From contig OY856411.1 of NCBI GenBank assembly GCA_963693085.1, positions 1,352,995,550-1,353,059,549 of the forward strand: a stretch of DNA of 64,000 nucleotides. The letters run 5' to 3'. The number at the start of each line of letters is the position of its first letter. Position 1 is the stretch's first letter. Both the position numbers and the translations under genes were made by a program. Under the pieces are notes generated by a model that saw only the letters and a list, made by a program, of their open reading frames with translations, searched no databases and had not been told where the DNA came from. This document shows positions 47,678 through 58,900 of this stretch, piece by piece. The stretch comes from Alisma plantago-aquatica (taxonomy: Eukaryota > Streptophyta > Magnoliopsida > Alismatales > Alismataceae).

Positions 47678-48823
47678 TTGCTCAATAATAATAATCGTGG
47701 ATGTAAACATACCTTAAACATGTGTACTAAGATAAACCACCTCTTCAATCAAGTTCTCACCATACCCTGTGGATTGAGATTCATCATGGCCCGACTATCA
47801 AAATGGTGGGCAGACTTAGGTTCTTTTCCTGCTCCCGCAGGTGGCTCCGACTGGGTTGCCATTTCAAATCTCCCTCCTCATCTTTGGGAAATTGAGATCT
47901 TCAGAGGCATTGCACATTCTATCAGGGCAACTCTACAATACATCAGTCCTGAAACCTTACACCCATCATAGTACATCAAAGCTTATTGTCTCCTTTCTGT
48001 CAAAGCTGCTATCTCCCTTCCTCCAACTATCAATATCAGAATTGGTGAATCCATCTACCATCTAAAACTTTCTGCTGAACATCCTACCGAGAACAGCACT
48101 GCCTTCTCAGACCTCACAACACATCCACCATCTTGGTTTAGCCCAAACAAAGACAAAATGTCTTCCATACATTCCAGGGCATCAAACGACTGAAATCATG
48201 TTTGGATCTGGAAAAACTCAAACCACTCTGAAAACTCTTACCTCCAGCCAAGCAAGAAAAGAACCAGATCGCCCAAACCTACTTTCCATGATAATAAATA
48301 CAAACCTAGAGGCTCCACTTTCCCATCTCCTTCCTCCACTAAGGAAAGCTACCCATCTCTAAACCAAAAACATCAAGCTACAAAGAACCAAACCTCTTCT
48401 CAGCATAAGGATGAAAATTCTTTGCAGAGTTCGGAGCAGGAGAGCCCTCAACAAAGGCAACCTTCTAGCCACCTCCAAAAGATCATGAAGCCAAACCACA
48501 AAGACTCAAAAAGTTCTATCATCATCAGCAGAGTAAAGACAGGTACTTCTCCAAATATCTCTCCCCGTTCTTATAGTGTCATAACTTCCACTTATTCTTT
48601 ATCATCAACTCCCCCTGTTATAGACAAAAATAAAGATTTAGATTCTATTGATGATTTAGCATCTTGGTCAAACATAAACAACTTCACTTCCTTTGCAAAT
48701 AAGATAGGCATTCAACTAGAAGATGAAGATAACGCCCAAACTGTTCTAGATGACCTAGAAACCTTTATGGGATGGAAAAATAAAAGACTCACTCCTGCTG
48801 TGACAAAATCAGTGTCCTTCTAA
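47678..48823 (+). pseudogene. LINE L1 ORF1 (DUF4283-like), broken
   Basis: One frame of about 381 codons with two in-frame stops (47971 and about 48196). The N-terminal part has the RNA-binding-like pattern 'SDWVAISNLPPHLWEIE' followed by 'IRIGESIYHLK', as in the DUF4283 proteins encoded by plant LINEs. The C-terminal part is Ser/Lys/Gln-rich and apparently disordered, with 'DDLETFMGWKNK' near its end. Expected role: nucleic-acid chaperone of the LINE particle. No zinc knuckle is visible. Confidence 0.65.
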
Positions 48824-48860
48824 ACATCCTATTAAGCGTAAATCATCCTAAGATTCAAAA

Positions 48861-51800
48861 ATGAAAATCTCCTCTTGGAACATTTGTGGAGCTGCAAACC
48901 TCCAAAGAAGAAAAAAAATACGCACTCACATATACAAAAACAAAACCGACCTGATTACTATTCAAGAAACAAAAACCTTTCTAACCCCTTTTTCTCTCAA
49001 AACAATAGGGGGAAATAGAATCACAAACTGGATCCAGTTACCACCTGAGGGCTTCAAAGGAGGCCTCCTAGTTGGTTTTAACAACCAATCTCTAGCTTCA
49101 CAAAACACATCTATCCTTAACTTCTCAATAACCATTGAATTCAAAAACCTTTATGATGGATAATTTTGGTCTTTCTCAGGTATCTATGGAGAACCAGGAC
49201 ACAAAAAATCCATTTATCTTGTGGAACTAAATCACCTTATTACAAAATTCCACTTGACTCCCTGGGTTTTGGGTGGAGACTTCAATCTGATCACTCAAGT
49301 CTCAGATAGGCACAAATCCAACCACTCCCCACAATCGATGTCTGCTGCAGATAAAAAATTGAGTAAGATGCTTACTAACCATTCTTTGATCGACATCAAA
49401 CCTTCAAATGCTTTATTCACCTAGTCTAGAAATCAGACTTATGCCAGACTAGACCACTTCATTTGCACAAATCTCTGCAAAGACAAACACCCTCTCTCAT
49501 CTATTCATATCTCCCACCGAACCATATCTGATCACTTCCCTCTTATCCTTGACACATATTCTACTTCGTGGGGTAGGCGACCTTTCAAATTTGAAAACTA
49601 TTGGCTCTCCATAAAAAACTTCTCCAGATCCTGTCGAGAACCATGGAAACTTGCCAACTCACAAACAGAAAACATAGGACTACATATCCAAAACAACACA
49701 AAAAATATAAAAACTCATATAAAAAAATGGAAACTCCAAAACCCAGAAAACTTATTTGAAATACAAAAAAACATTGAAGACCAGTTCCTTTTTGTGGATA
49801 AGGACCCAAATGCTGACCCTGCTCTTGTCCTTACCATCAAAGCCAAACTGGACAACATAAATAATTGTATTGACACAAAATGGAGACAAAGGGCAAAAAT
49901 CTCTTGGGCAAAAGAAGGGGACAAAAATACTAAATTTTATCACAAAATTTGTAATCAAAATTTTCGACATAATGCCATAACCCATCTAACAATAAATGGT
50001 AGGCTCACATCTCACAAACAAACCATCATAACTCACATAAATAACCATTTTTAAAATATCTTCAATAACAACCACAGTCCCTCATGTCTAAACAACTTAT
50101 CATTGGCTACCATTTGTCAAAAAAATATAAAAAATCCACAAGAACTCATCAAAACCTTCTCCCTTGAAGAATTGCATGCAGCTATCTCTGACCTAGGAAA
50201 AAATAAATCTCCCGGACCTGATGGACTTAACTCTGAATTCTACCTGGCAAATTGGGACCACTATAAAAAAGATTTCATAGCCTTTCTGTCTACTTTCCAT
50301 GCAAGTTCAAACCCACACAACATCATCAAATTCATAAATAAAACATTTATCACTCTAATAAAAAAAATAGTCAACCCGACCACATCTCCCACTTCCGACC
50401 CATCAGCCTTATAAATACCTCATATAAAATCATAGCCAAAACTCTAGCAAACAGGATTAAACCACATTTGGAGGACATCATCCCGCTCAACCAATCTGCC
50501 TTCCTCAAAAACAGAAGTATACAAGATGCCTTCCTGATGGTCAATGAAACAATACATCTTTGTCACAAAAATAAAATCCCCCTTCTAGCTATCAAACTAG
50601 ATTTTGAAAAAGCATTTGACTTTGTACATTGGCAATGTCTTATTAAAACTCTTAAGGGCTTTGGTTTTCCCGACATATGGGTAAATTGGATCCATGCCTA
50701 CATATCTACAAACCATTTCTCAACTATCATAAATTGTGTTCCATTTGGTTATTTTCATAACTCAAATGGACTTAGATAAGGAGACCCCCTCTCTCCTTAT
50801 CTGTTCATCATCATTACTACTATTCTTTCCCGTATGATCCAATTGGACAAACAAATTGGTCTTATCCAATCTCCTGGAGAATGCAAAGAGAATACCATTC
50901 CATTTGCGGATGATACCATTATCTTCTCCTCTCCGGATGAATCCTCCCTTATTAATATCTTCAGAATCATTGGCATCTTCTCATATATCTTAGGACTTAA
51001 AATAAATATGAAAAAATCTTCCATATTTGGGGTTAACATAAATCAACCTTCATTGGAGCATTTTAGAGACCTCTTAAAATGCAAGATAGAAGAATTTCCA
51101 ATCAAGTATCTGGGTCTTCCCATTACTCCATACAACATAACAAATGCTATCTGGACCCCTATCATATCAAAAATAAACTCTAAACTCACAAATTGGACAA
51201 ATAACTTCCTTAACCTCTCTGGAAGACTTACCCTACTGAACAGTGTCATCACTCCAATCACTACTCACTTCCTCAGCTGCGTCCCCCTGCCCTAAAAAAC
51301 AAAATCCATTCTAGACAAAATCAGAAGAAATTTTCTTTGGAACAACTTTCACAAATCGGATAAATCTGGGAAACATTATCATCTTGTTAACTGGAAAACT
51401 ATATCAGCTCCTCTCAATCAAGGCGGTTGGGGCATCATCAACATTGAAACACACTCACTCTGTCTTATAGCTAAAATCATCGATAGTCTGCTCCAAAACA
51501 AACAAAAAATCTAGATCCAACTCATCAAATACAAATATTACCAATGCTCACCCCCCTGGCACCATATCCCAAAGAAAACAGCTTCCCCTCTTTGGAAATT
51601 CATCAACAAAAACATCCAAACGATCACACAAATCATAAACACTCCCCCTCACTCACACCAAAATATCTCCTTCTGGTTCGATCCCTAGTTTGAACACAAC
51701 TCAGTCATAAATCTTCGACTAAATTGGACCATTCCAAATAGACTTCTCAACATGAAGATTGACAAAGCTCTACCTCTTATCACCAGCAACAAATCAAATT

Positions 51801-52392
51801 CCCTTAAAAGATGCATTCAATCACAGATCAGCCAAAATGACTTCAGAAATCTAGCTCTCTTCTTGGAAAACAACACCTCAAATTCTATTACTTGGAAATG
51901 GGGTAGCATTTACTCGGTTAAACAAGCCAACACCTATCTTTCCTACAGAGGACTTTCCCCACCAACATCAAAAATCTGGAAACAGAAATGGCCACAAAAA
52001 TATAAAACATTCCTTTGGCTTTTACTACATAACAAGCTTCTCACAGGCGAAAACATTACAAAAAAGGGTTTTATTGGTCCATTCAGATGCTCTCTTTGCG
52101 AAAAAACAGTGACTCAGTTGATCACATCTTTTTCACGTGTGTCTTCTCACAAAATATCTTCATACATTTTTCATGAAACTGCCTTCCTGACCTCAAGGAA
52201 GCTACTTTCCCCTTACAAATCACACCGAATAGACTTTACAAAAATGTCCAAATTAGTGATATTTTCACCACAATCAGTTGGAATCTCTGGAAAGAAAGAA
52301 ACAACAGAATTTTCAACAACAAAAAGAATCTGGAACAAAATATCATATCACAAATAGATGCAGATCTTTACATTCTAACAGAATGCAGGTAA
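48861..52392 (+). pseudogene. LINE L1 ORF2 (endonuclease-RT), broken
   Basis: The APE-type endonuclease begins 'MKISSWNICGAAN', with 'ITIQETK' and 'WVLGGDFNLI' and later 'ISDHFPL'. RT begins around 50200 ('NKSPGPDGLNSEFY'), with 'LDFEKAFDFV' and the catalytic FADD at 50903-50914. The zf-RVT part with 'FRCSLCEK' is near 52100. In-frame stops at 49163, 49424, 50054, 50779 (at 'LR.GDPLSP'), 51295, about 51513 and 51689; frameshifts near 50395 and 52105. The frame ends at TAA 52390 without an RNase H domain. Confidence 0.88.
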
Positions 52393-52757
52393 CCTAGCTG
52401 ATGGTGGACATGACGAATCTGATGAAGGAGGATCTGAAGCAAAATTTTTGTGTGATCTCAAAGCTATGGTGGATGATGAAACAAGCGTCGGTTTAGTTCA
52501 GCAACAACTGTGATTCCTCTCTCAGGCCGATGCATTTTTAACAAACTTGGGTTTATCTTTATAATATCTAGAGGCTTGTTAAGGGGTGCCTTCCCCACTC
52601 TATCAAAAAATTGCTTTATCTTATCTAGGCTTGCATGTTTTCAGTTATTTTCTAGTTTTTTTTATATCTTTAACATCCTGTAAGTTACTCACATAAGAAG
52701 GTCTTGCTTTCTTGATGTGCTTTCAATATACGACATAACCTTTCCTAAAAAAAATAA

Positions 52758-53947
52758 ACACTCTTCACCAATCTTGTTGCTTCCAAGATTAACCTTGCCT
52801 AAATACAAATTGTTTACATGTATTAGGGTTTGAGATTCATATATATGGAATGAAACCCTAATTCTAAACCCTTCTACAAAACATCATATTTTGGACTCCA
52901 AACCTGGACCAATCGACTTATTAGGTTTTTCTAATTAAGAAAACATATTTATTTACTAAATTTGGAGTTTATATGAATTAGTTACTGATTTTAGACATTT
53001 TTATATTAACTAATTAGATCCTTAAAATCCATCATTGAAAAAATTAAAATCAGGATTTGAAACTATTTTTATTAGAAAGAACACATTTTTCCTATTCCAA
53101 AACATACTTTATTTTTATTTTTGGACAAACAAATTAAAAGATATGAATTTTGCAAGATGAACCAATCACAAAATTAGAAAAACCCAAATCAATAGGGAAT
53201 TTGCGAGAGAGGAAGAGAGGTCATATGGGCAAGGAGAAACTTATCTGAGAGTTTGGGGGAAAACTTCATTTGTCATTTGTTCATGAAACTAACTAACCGA
53301 TCATGAAGAACAAGTGTCAGAGTTATTAACTTGAAGTCCAATTATGCTATGAAAATTAACATGACGACGGGAAGCAGTGCCACAAACTCAAACCAAGAAC
53401 CACATTCGTTTGGGTGAAACAACGATATAAGGAAAAATAAAAGCATGACCACCAGCAGCAACACACTCAAGAAAGGATAAAATTGGGATGAGAGAAGGTT
53501 CACAAAACAACTAAGGAAGACCGAGATAGAGGTATTTATAAGAGGGGGTGTGTGAGAAGTTGTTTCAGAAGACTTGAGGAAAAAGTTAAGGTGTTTTCTT
53601 GAATTCTCCACGTTAGGCTACAAATATGGTATGGATAGATGTGGAATTAAATTTGCAATCCAAATCAAATTATCTCATGAAAAAATGAGGGAGTTATTCC
53701 CAAAATAATAGACATTGGTCCACAGTTACTGTTTATATGGGATGGTGTTTCCTAATCCGAATTTTGTAAAGTATTGATTAAAATATTTTCCTTTTTCTCT
53801 CTCTTTGATTGAAGGTACAAATAAGGTCCAAATTAAATAAAATTTGATAACTATCCTAATTATGACATGTAGAATCTGATTTTTACATTAGTTTTCCCTT
53901 TTAGGGACTTCACTATTTTATATAATTCTTTTAAAGTAAATCACATT
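52758..53947 (-). other. Non-coding piece between L1 and L2 (part of F)
   Basis: AT-rich. Minus-strand TATAAATA at 53540-53533 within CTTATAAATACC, followed by pyrimidine-rich leader-like DNA. The 89-codon minus frame 53611-53342 starts downstream of it but is Phe/Leu/Ser-rich without family resemblance, so I do not call it a gene. Confidence 0.5.
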
Positions 53948-56290
53948 TTTTCTTTTTTTGAGGTAAAACTGTTGAAACTATTAATTCAAGCCCAAATGTG
54001 GCTCAACCCAGTCAGCTACAAAGGAAGGAAAGGATGTGGAAAAAGAACAAGGGGAGGGCCAAGCAGTAGCTTCTCGAGCTAGGCGATGAGCTAAGCCGTT
54101 GGCTTTCCATCTACAGGAAATAAACTGAATGCTATTAAAAGAAAATAGGCAATTCTGAATGTCTCCGAGGATGGTTCCCACACGGACGTTCTGTTCTGGC
54201 TTTGATTAAGTTGATGATGGTCTCTGAATCTGACTCTACTATCAGTCTCTCCAGCCCCAGGTGTTGTGATTGGTTTAGTCCTTCTCGGATGGCCCAAGCC
54301 TCCGCTAACTGTACATCGTTTAGGGTTAGATGATGTAGCCCCGCCACGTGGATCACTCTGCCGCTTCTATCCCGCCATACCAGACCTGCTCTGTCATGCC
54401 CTTGGATGCCAACTAGTGCGTCGCAATTTAGTTTGACTTCATTCCATTTTGGTGGTTGCCATACTTGCTCTTCTCTTTGTGTTGCAGGTTTAGTTCCTTT
54501 TGACATGGCTTCGCGGTGATCTCTGATCAGTTCCAGGTAGGTTCTTTGAATCACTAATGGAGGTTTCAGCTGATTTCCAAAAATGATGTCATTCCTGTGT
54601 GCCCATACTGACCAAAGAGAGGCAATAATGGTTTCCTCTTCCTCCATCTTGGATGAGGTCATCAGGTTCAGAATGGCTTTCTGTATCTACATTTGTCTAA
54701 CATTTCTTATCTTGTTTTGTGTTTCCATCGGGCTTTCTTTCCACAACTCCCATGCTTGAGGACATCGGAAGAACATATGGCTGGTGTCTTCTTTCTCATA
54801 GTTGCAGATACGACATATACCATCGGGATGATATGCCTAGTGCGCCCGTCATGCAACTCCATAGGAAGTGGGCAACTTTTGAGGCCCCTTCTCCAGATCA
54901 CCCTCTAAGTGCCTGCTTCATCCTATTCTCCTTGGAGTCGCAAGTTGGTATTGCTCTGTGTAGCCAACCAATAAGTAGATCTAACTGTAAAGTCCTCTTT
55001 CCTATTCGGTCTCCAGAAGATTCTGTCTGCTTGTTGTGATGAGCTCAAGGGCGTAGCAAGCACTTTGTGTGCTATTTCTTGGGTAAATAGGTTGTTCACC
55101 AGGTCTTCATTCCACGTGCCTGATTCCGCATTCATCAGTTCATTCACCCACTTCACTATTGTGCTCCATATACTTCTCTAAGTAAAACTCGGATTGTGTC
55201 CCCTTCTTGCACTTAACACAGACCCCCTTGGAAAATATTTGGCTTGGAGAACTCGGTAAAAAAGTGTGTCCCATTTATGAAACAACCTCCAAGTTTGCTT
55301 CGCTAACAGAGCTTGGTTGAAGATGTGAATATTTCTGAATCCCATCCCTCCTTATGATTTCAGTTTGCATAGATTGTCCCAGCTGACCCATGCCATCTTC
55401 CGCTCTGTACCCTATGTCCCCCACCAAAATCTTGAGATGATGCTGTTAATGGAATCGAGTAGATACCTCAGTAGCTGGAAAATACTCATAATGTAAGACG
55501 GTATTGCCTGGGCCACTACTTTGATAAGCACCTCCTTCCCTTCTTTAGACAATAATTTTTATTTCCACCCTTGTAGCTTCCTCCATATGCATTCTTGGAC
55601 GTAGGCGAACACTTGTTTCTTAGATCTGCCCACCGCCATGGGAAGTCCAAGATATTTTCCATGCATGTCAACCTCTTTTACCTACAAAAGATTTGTCAGT
55701 TCTCTTCTCTTTTCTCGGTCCACCCCTTTGCTAAAAGCAACCTCAGTCTTAGATAGGTTAATCTTCTGTCCATATGCCCACTCGTATTGGCTGATGATGT
55801 CAGCTAATCTCAGGCATTCTTCTTTAGTTTCTCTTGTGAAAAGGATGGAATCATTTGTAAAGAAAAGATGAGAGACTCGGGGTCCGTAGCGGCTTGCTCA
55901 GATCCCATGGATGACTTTTTGTTGTGTTGCTAAAGTAAGAGACGTACAAAAAGCTTCAACACAAAGAATAAAAAGGTATGAAGAGAGAGGGTCACCCTGG
56001 CGCAGTCCTCTGGATGGTTGAGTCTTCCTGGTTTGTTCCCCATTGATGGTAAAAGTGTGGGTTACAGTTGACATACAATCATAGATCTTCCGCCTCCACT
56101 TTTCTCCAAAGCCCAGTTTGTCTTGGACATAATCAACAAATCTCCATTCAAATCTGTCATAAGCCTTTGACATATCTAATTTAAGAGCAATATGTCCCTT
56201 CTTTCTTCCATGTCCACCTTTCATAGTATGGAAAAGTTCATAGGCAATGAGGGCATTATCAGTAATCAATCTTCCCGGGATGAAAGCTAA
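53948..56290 (-). mobile_element. LINE L2 (minus strand), 5'-truncated
   Basis: Ends in an A-rich tail (53960-53948 on the minus strand, AAAAAAAGAAAAAA). Carries the C-terminal half of ORF2: RT from the 'FIPGRLITDNA' motif, then the zf-RVT region and RNase H. 5' truncation is typical for target-primed insertions. A different LINE subgroup from L1, because L1 has no RNase H. Confidence 0.85.
53978..56290 (-). pseudogene. LINE L2 RT-RNase H remnant
   Basis: RT: 'LITDNALIAYELFHTMK', 'LKLDMSKAYDRFEW' and 'RGLRQGDPLSSYLF' (56269-55898), stop, then the catalytic box reads FTND at about 55860, where FADD is expected. Thumb and linker with several stops (55.3-55.8 kb), 'DRIFWRPNRKEDFTV' (54923-55156). 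zf-RVT piece around 54700-54830, frameshifted ('CRICNYEKEDTSHMF'). RNase H 54662-53981 with 'LNCDALVG', 'AEAWAIREGL' and 'LIVESDSETII', a frameshift at about 54140, then the end pattern 'ANGLAHRLAREA'. Confidence 0.87.
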
Positions 56291-57072
56291 TGCATTATAG
56301 ACATCTAGAATTATCTAAAATTGATGAAACTTCACCCACAAGTTATATTTGATAAGTTGAATACAAATTTACCATCAATTTTATATTTTGAAGTTGTTTA
56401 TACATTTATTTAATATTTTGAAGGTTCTACACACTTTCTCTCTCCTGATTTCACCTTTTAAGCAAACTTTCTCCAAAATGGATGAAAATTCACCCAAAGG
56501 CTGTATTTATTATTTAAATTACAAATCCAAGGTTATTTTCCCCTTTTGAAGTCATTTATTTTTTATTTGATATTTTGGGGAAAACTTAGATATTTTCTTT
56601 CCTAAATGAATTAAATTAATTATTATTATGTGAATAATGTGAAACTTGACTCCCAAGGCAATTGAGACCCAAGGAATACAAATTTTAACTTAGATTCAAC
56701 TTTTGGGGTTTTCTTTAATGAGTTATGAAACAATTAATATTTTTGGTCATTAATTTCACATTATTACTTAGGTTATCATATTATTTCACTATTATCATTA
56801 TTTCTCATCCACTTGTGTTAATATTATCTCCAAAAAAATTATGTATGATTATTTGCACAATATTTTATATAATTCATCATTATATTATGTGACATATTTT
56901 ATATGTCTATTATTGGCCCAAGACTAATGTGAGAACATTAGGTTACATTAGGGTGATTTATGCATGCATTAGCTCATTAGAGTTATACTAAACATCTTTT
57001 AGGTCTAACCTCAACCTTGTTTGGCTATATTAAAAAAAATCAAACTTTTAGGGTAGGGTTCAAGATCCAGTA
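56291..57072. other. No gene; probable right part of F
   Basis: Very AT-rich, with repeated 'ATTATTATTTC' and 'ATATTTTGAAG' phrases. No frame and no structural signal that I can assign. It ends at the D border. Confidence 0.5.
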
Positions 57073-58710
57073 TGTTACACCCTAATTTATGCCCTGATGC
57101 GATGATTTTGAGTCGCATTTATAGACCTTTTTCATATGTGTTTTGTGCTCTAATTACTCATTTTTATGGATAATATTGCATAATTCACTTAATTCGGTCT
57201 TTGCCATCATATCATATCGAATCCCCTTTGTTTTACTATTTTGAGCATTATTTATCATAATATTATTATATGTGTGGATTTACTTGGTCTTGTTGTGAAA
57301 TTTCAGGAAAAACAAGTATTTGCTTCCGTCGATACCATCGACGGAAGTCGATACCATCAACCAAGCCACAGATTGCCAGACGAGAGGAGCAGAACAGAGT
57401 CGATACCAGCGACACCCAAGTCGATGGTATCGAGATTCCTTCAGATTGCTGGTGAGGAAACTGTCGATACCATCGACCCAAGTCGATGCCATCGACACAT
57501 GGAGAGCTACAGCGTCGCTAAACGACAACAACTGACGCTAAAGAGAGTCGATACCATCGACCCAAGTTGATGGTATCGAGATGACCACAGGCGCTCAGAC
57601 TAAAAGAAAGGGAAGCTGCCGCTAATCCGCTGGGTCGATACCATCGACCCGCGTCGATGGTATCGACGCCGGCAGATATGCGTTGGATCTGTTTTGATCT
57701 CGATCAGACGGCTGTTGTTATTTGACGACCTAATTAGGGACTTATACCTAATGACGGCTGCCCATACGGGAGGAGATCTCATTTTTGGATTGCACGAGTG
57801 CCGAGGAAGGAGAGAAAGGAGAACGGAGGCCAGAAGCTCATCCCGGGTGATTCGGATGCTGCCGAAGATGATTTCCACCACTGACAGGTGGGGAAGCTCG
57901 TGTTCTACGCCAAGGATCTACCGGTTCTTCTCCGTTCAGGGGTTTTCCCACTTGTTTCACGTTTTTCTTATGAAATCCCCCATTTCTACCATGTATTCGT
58001 GTGAGATGAACATGAGAGGCTAAAACCCTCAATCTTTAGGACCGGGAGTAGCCCGGGAATACATTGTATGACATTTTTATATTGATAATTCATATTTTCT
58101 CTCTCAAATCCGTGGTATAGATTCGTTTTCTCCATTTCTATTGTTATGCTTGATCACCATAATAATAATTTAATGCCCTTAATCACTTCGACAGAAGGAT
58201 TAACGGTTGAAAAGAGATGAAATCTACATTAATTAATAAAACCCTTGACAAAGGAGTTGTAAAATTAATGGTGGGAACTGAGGGACCGTTTATAATGCAC
58301 TTAGTTTAGGGGAATGATTACTACGACAGTGGAATCAACCTAAACCTAAGTAGTGACTTACACCACGACAGTGGGTAATTCTGTATTCAGGCCACTACCC
58401 GGATAGAGAGAGAAGTGTGAGGAATTATATGAAACCTAATACAATGTTGATCCGCGGTGAAACCGCCATCCTAAAGATATCCCTTTGAATTGATTAAATT
58501 AACCTTTAATCGATTGTTTTCTTTGTTTGATTTTTATTTTCTTTTAATTTCAACAACAAAACCCTACTTTGTTAATCGGCCTAGCTGATTGCGATTAGTT
58601 AGTAGAAGTCTCCAATAATTCACGTATCCCTGAGTTCGACTCGGGCCTCACAAGGCCTATATTACTCGACGCGTATACTTGCGTTTATGCGCGTAGTAAA
58701 ATACACTTCA
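57073..58710 (+). repeat. 5' LTR of D (about 1638 bp)
   Basis: Start TGTTACACCCTAATTT; end CACTTCA six bases before the primer site. Contains the palindrome array 57328-57667. A weak TATA candidate (CTTATACCTA, about 57738) follows it. The end (58.2-58.7 kb) has the phrases typical of Athila R-U5, such as 'TATCCCTGAGTTCGACTCGG'. The start is assigned from the consensus TGT...CA and the Athila-like first bases; the second LTR is not available to confirm it. Confidence 0.7.
57328..57667. repeat. Palindrome array, family D motif (LTR)
   Basis: Ten sites of GTCGATACCATCGAC or its reverse GTCGATGGTATCGAC (each a 6-bp palindrome GTCGAT/ATCGAC around ACC or GGT), grouped as five pairs with 4-6-nt gaps at 57328, 57399, 57462, 57547 and 57632. 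Most pairs are one forward plus one reverse site, so each pair can also fold as a 15-bp stem. Several sites carry single changes. Confidence 0.93.
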
Positions 58711-58716
58711 AGTTTT

Positions 58717-58735
58717 TGGCGCCGTTGCCAGGGAT
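58717..58735 (+). other. Primer binding site of D (Athila type)
   Basis: TGGCGCCGTTGCCAGGGAT, the tRNA-Asp-type primer site of the Athila group. Confidence 0.88.
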
Positions 58736-58900
58736 ACGGCGAATTATTGGCACTTTGAGTGCTAAGAGCAGCCACTCTAGGCCACATTTTTTTATTATTA
58801 TTTTAAAACAATTTTTAAAATTCCTATATTTCTCTATAATTGTGTTTACTCGTTCAAAGCATTGTACTGAACCCCGATTTTCATATTTCAGGTACTTTGC

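Larger units (their letters stand above)
47678..52757 (+). mobile_element. LINE L1 (plus strand)
   Basis: Two-ORF plant LINE: ORF1 remnant 47678-48823, ORF2 remnant 48861-52392, 3' UTR and a short A-rich end at about 52748-52757. The 5' limit is uncertain. ORF2 ends with the zf-RVT-type region and no RNase H domain. Both ORFs carry stops, so the copy is dead. Confidence 0.82.
46513..57072 (-). repeat. Probable LTR F, split by L1 and L2
   Basis: Three non-coding pieces (46513-47677, 52758-53947, 56291-57072) around two LINEs. The left border is sharp: E's RT stops and TGTAAGGAGTGGGATCCC begins, which on the minus strand is an LTR end (...CTCCTTACA). A minus-strand TATA box (TATAAATA, 53540-53533) with a CT-rich leader fits minus orientation. 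The left piece has repeated 'GGGCACATAACC' units. Together about 3.2 kb. The right border is masked by D. No primer site or second LTR is seen, so solo or truncated. Confidence 0.45.

Noticed and set aside
50380..50480. Programmed frameshift in LINE L1 ORF2
   Set aside because: The same ORF carries at least seven stops and another frameshift; decay explains it.
53342..53611. Host gene with TATA box on the minus strand
   Set aside because: The 89-codon frame lacks any recognisable domain and the region fits an LTR leader better.
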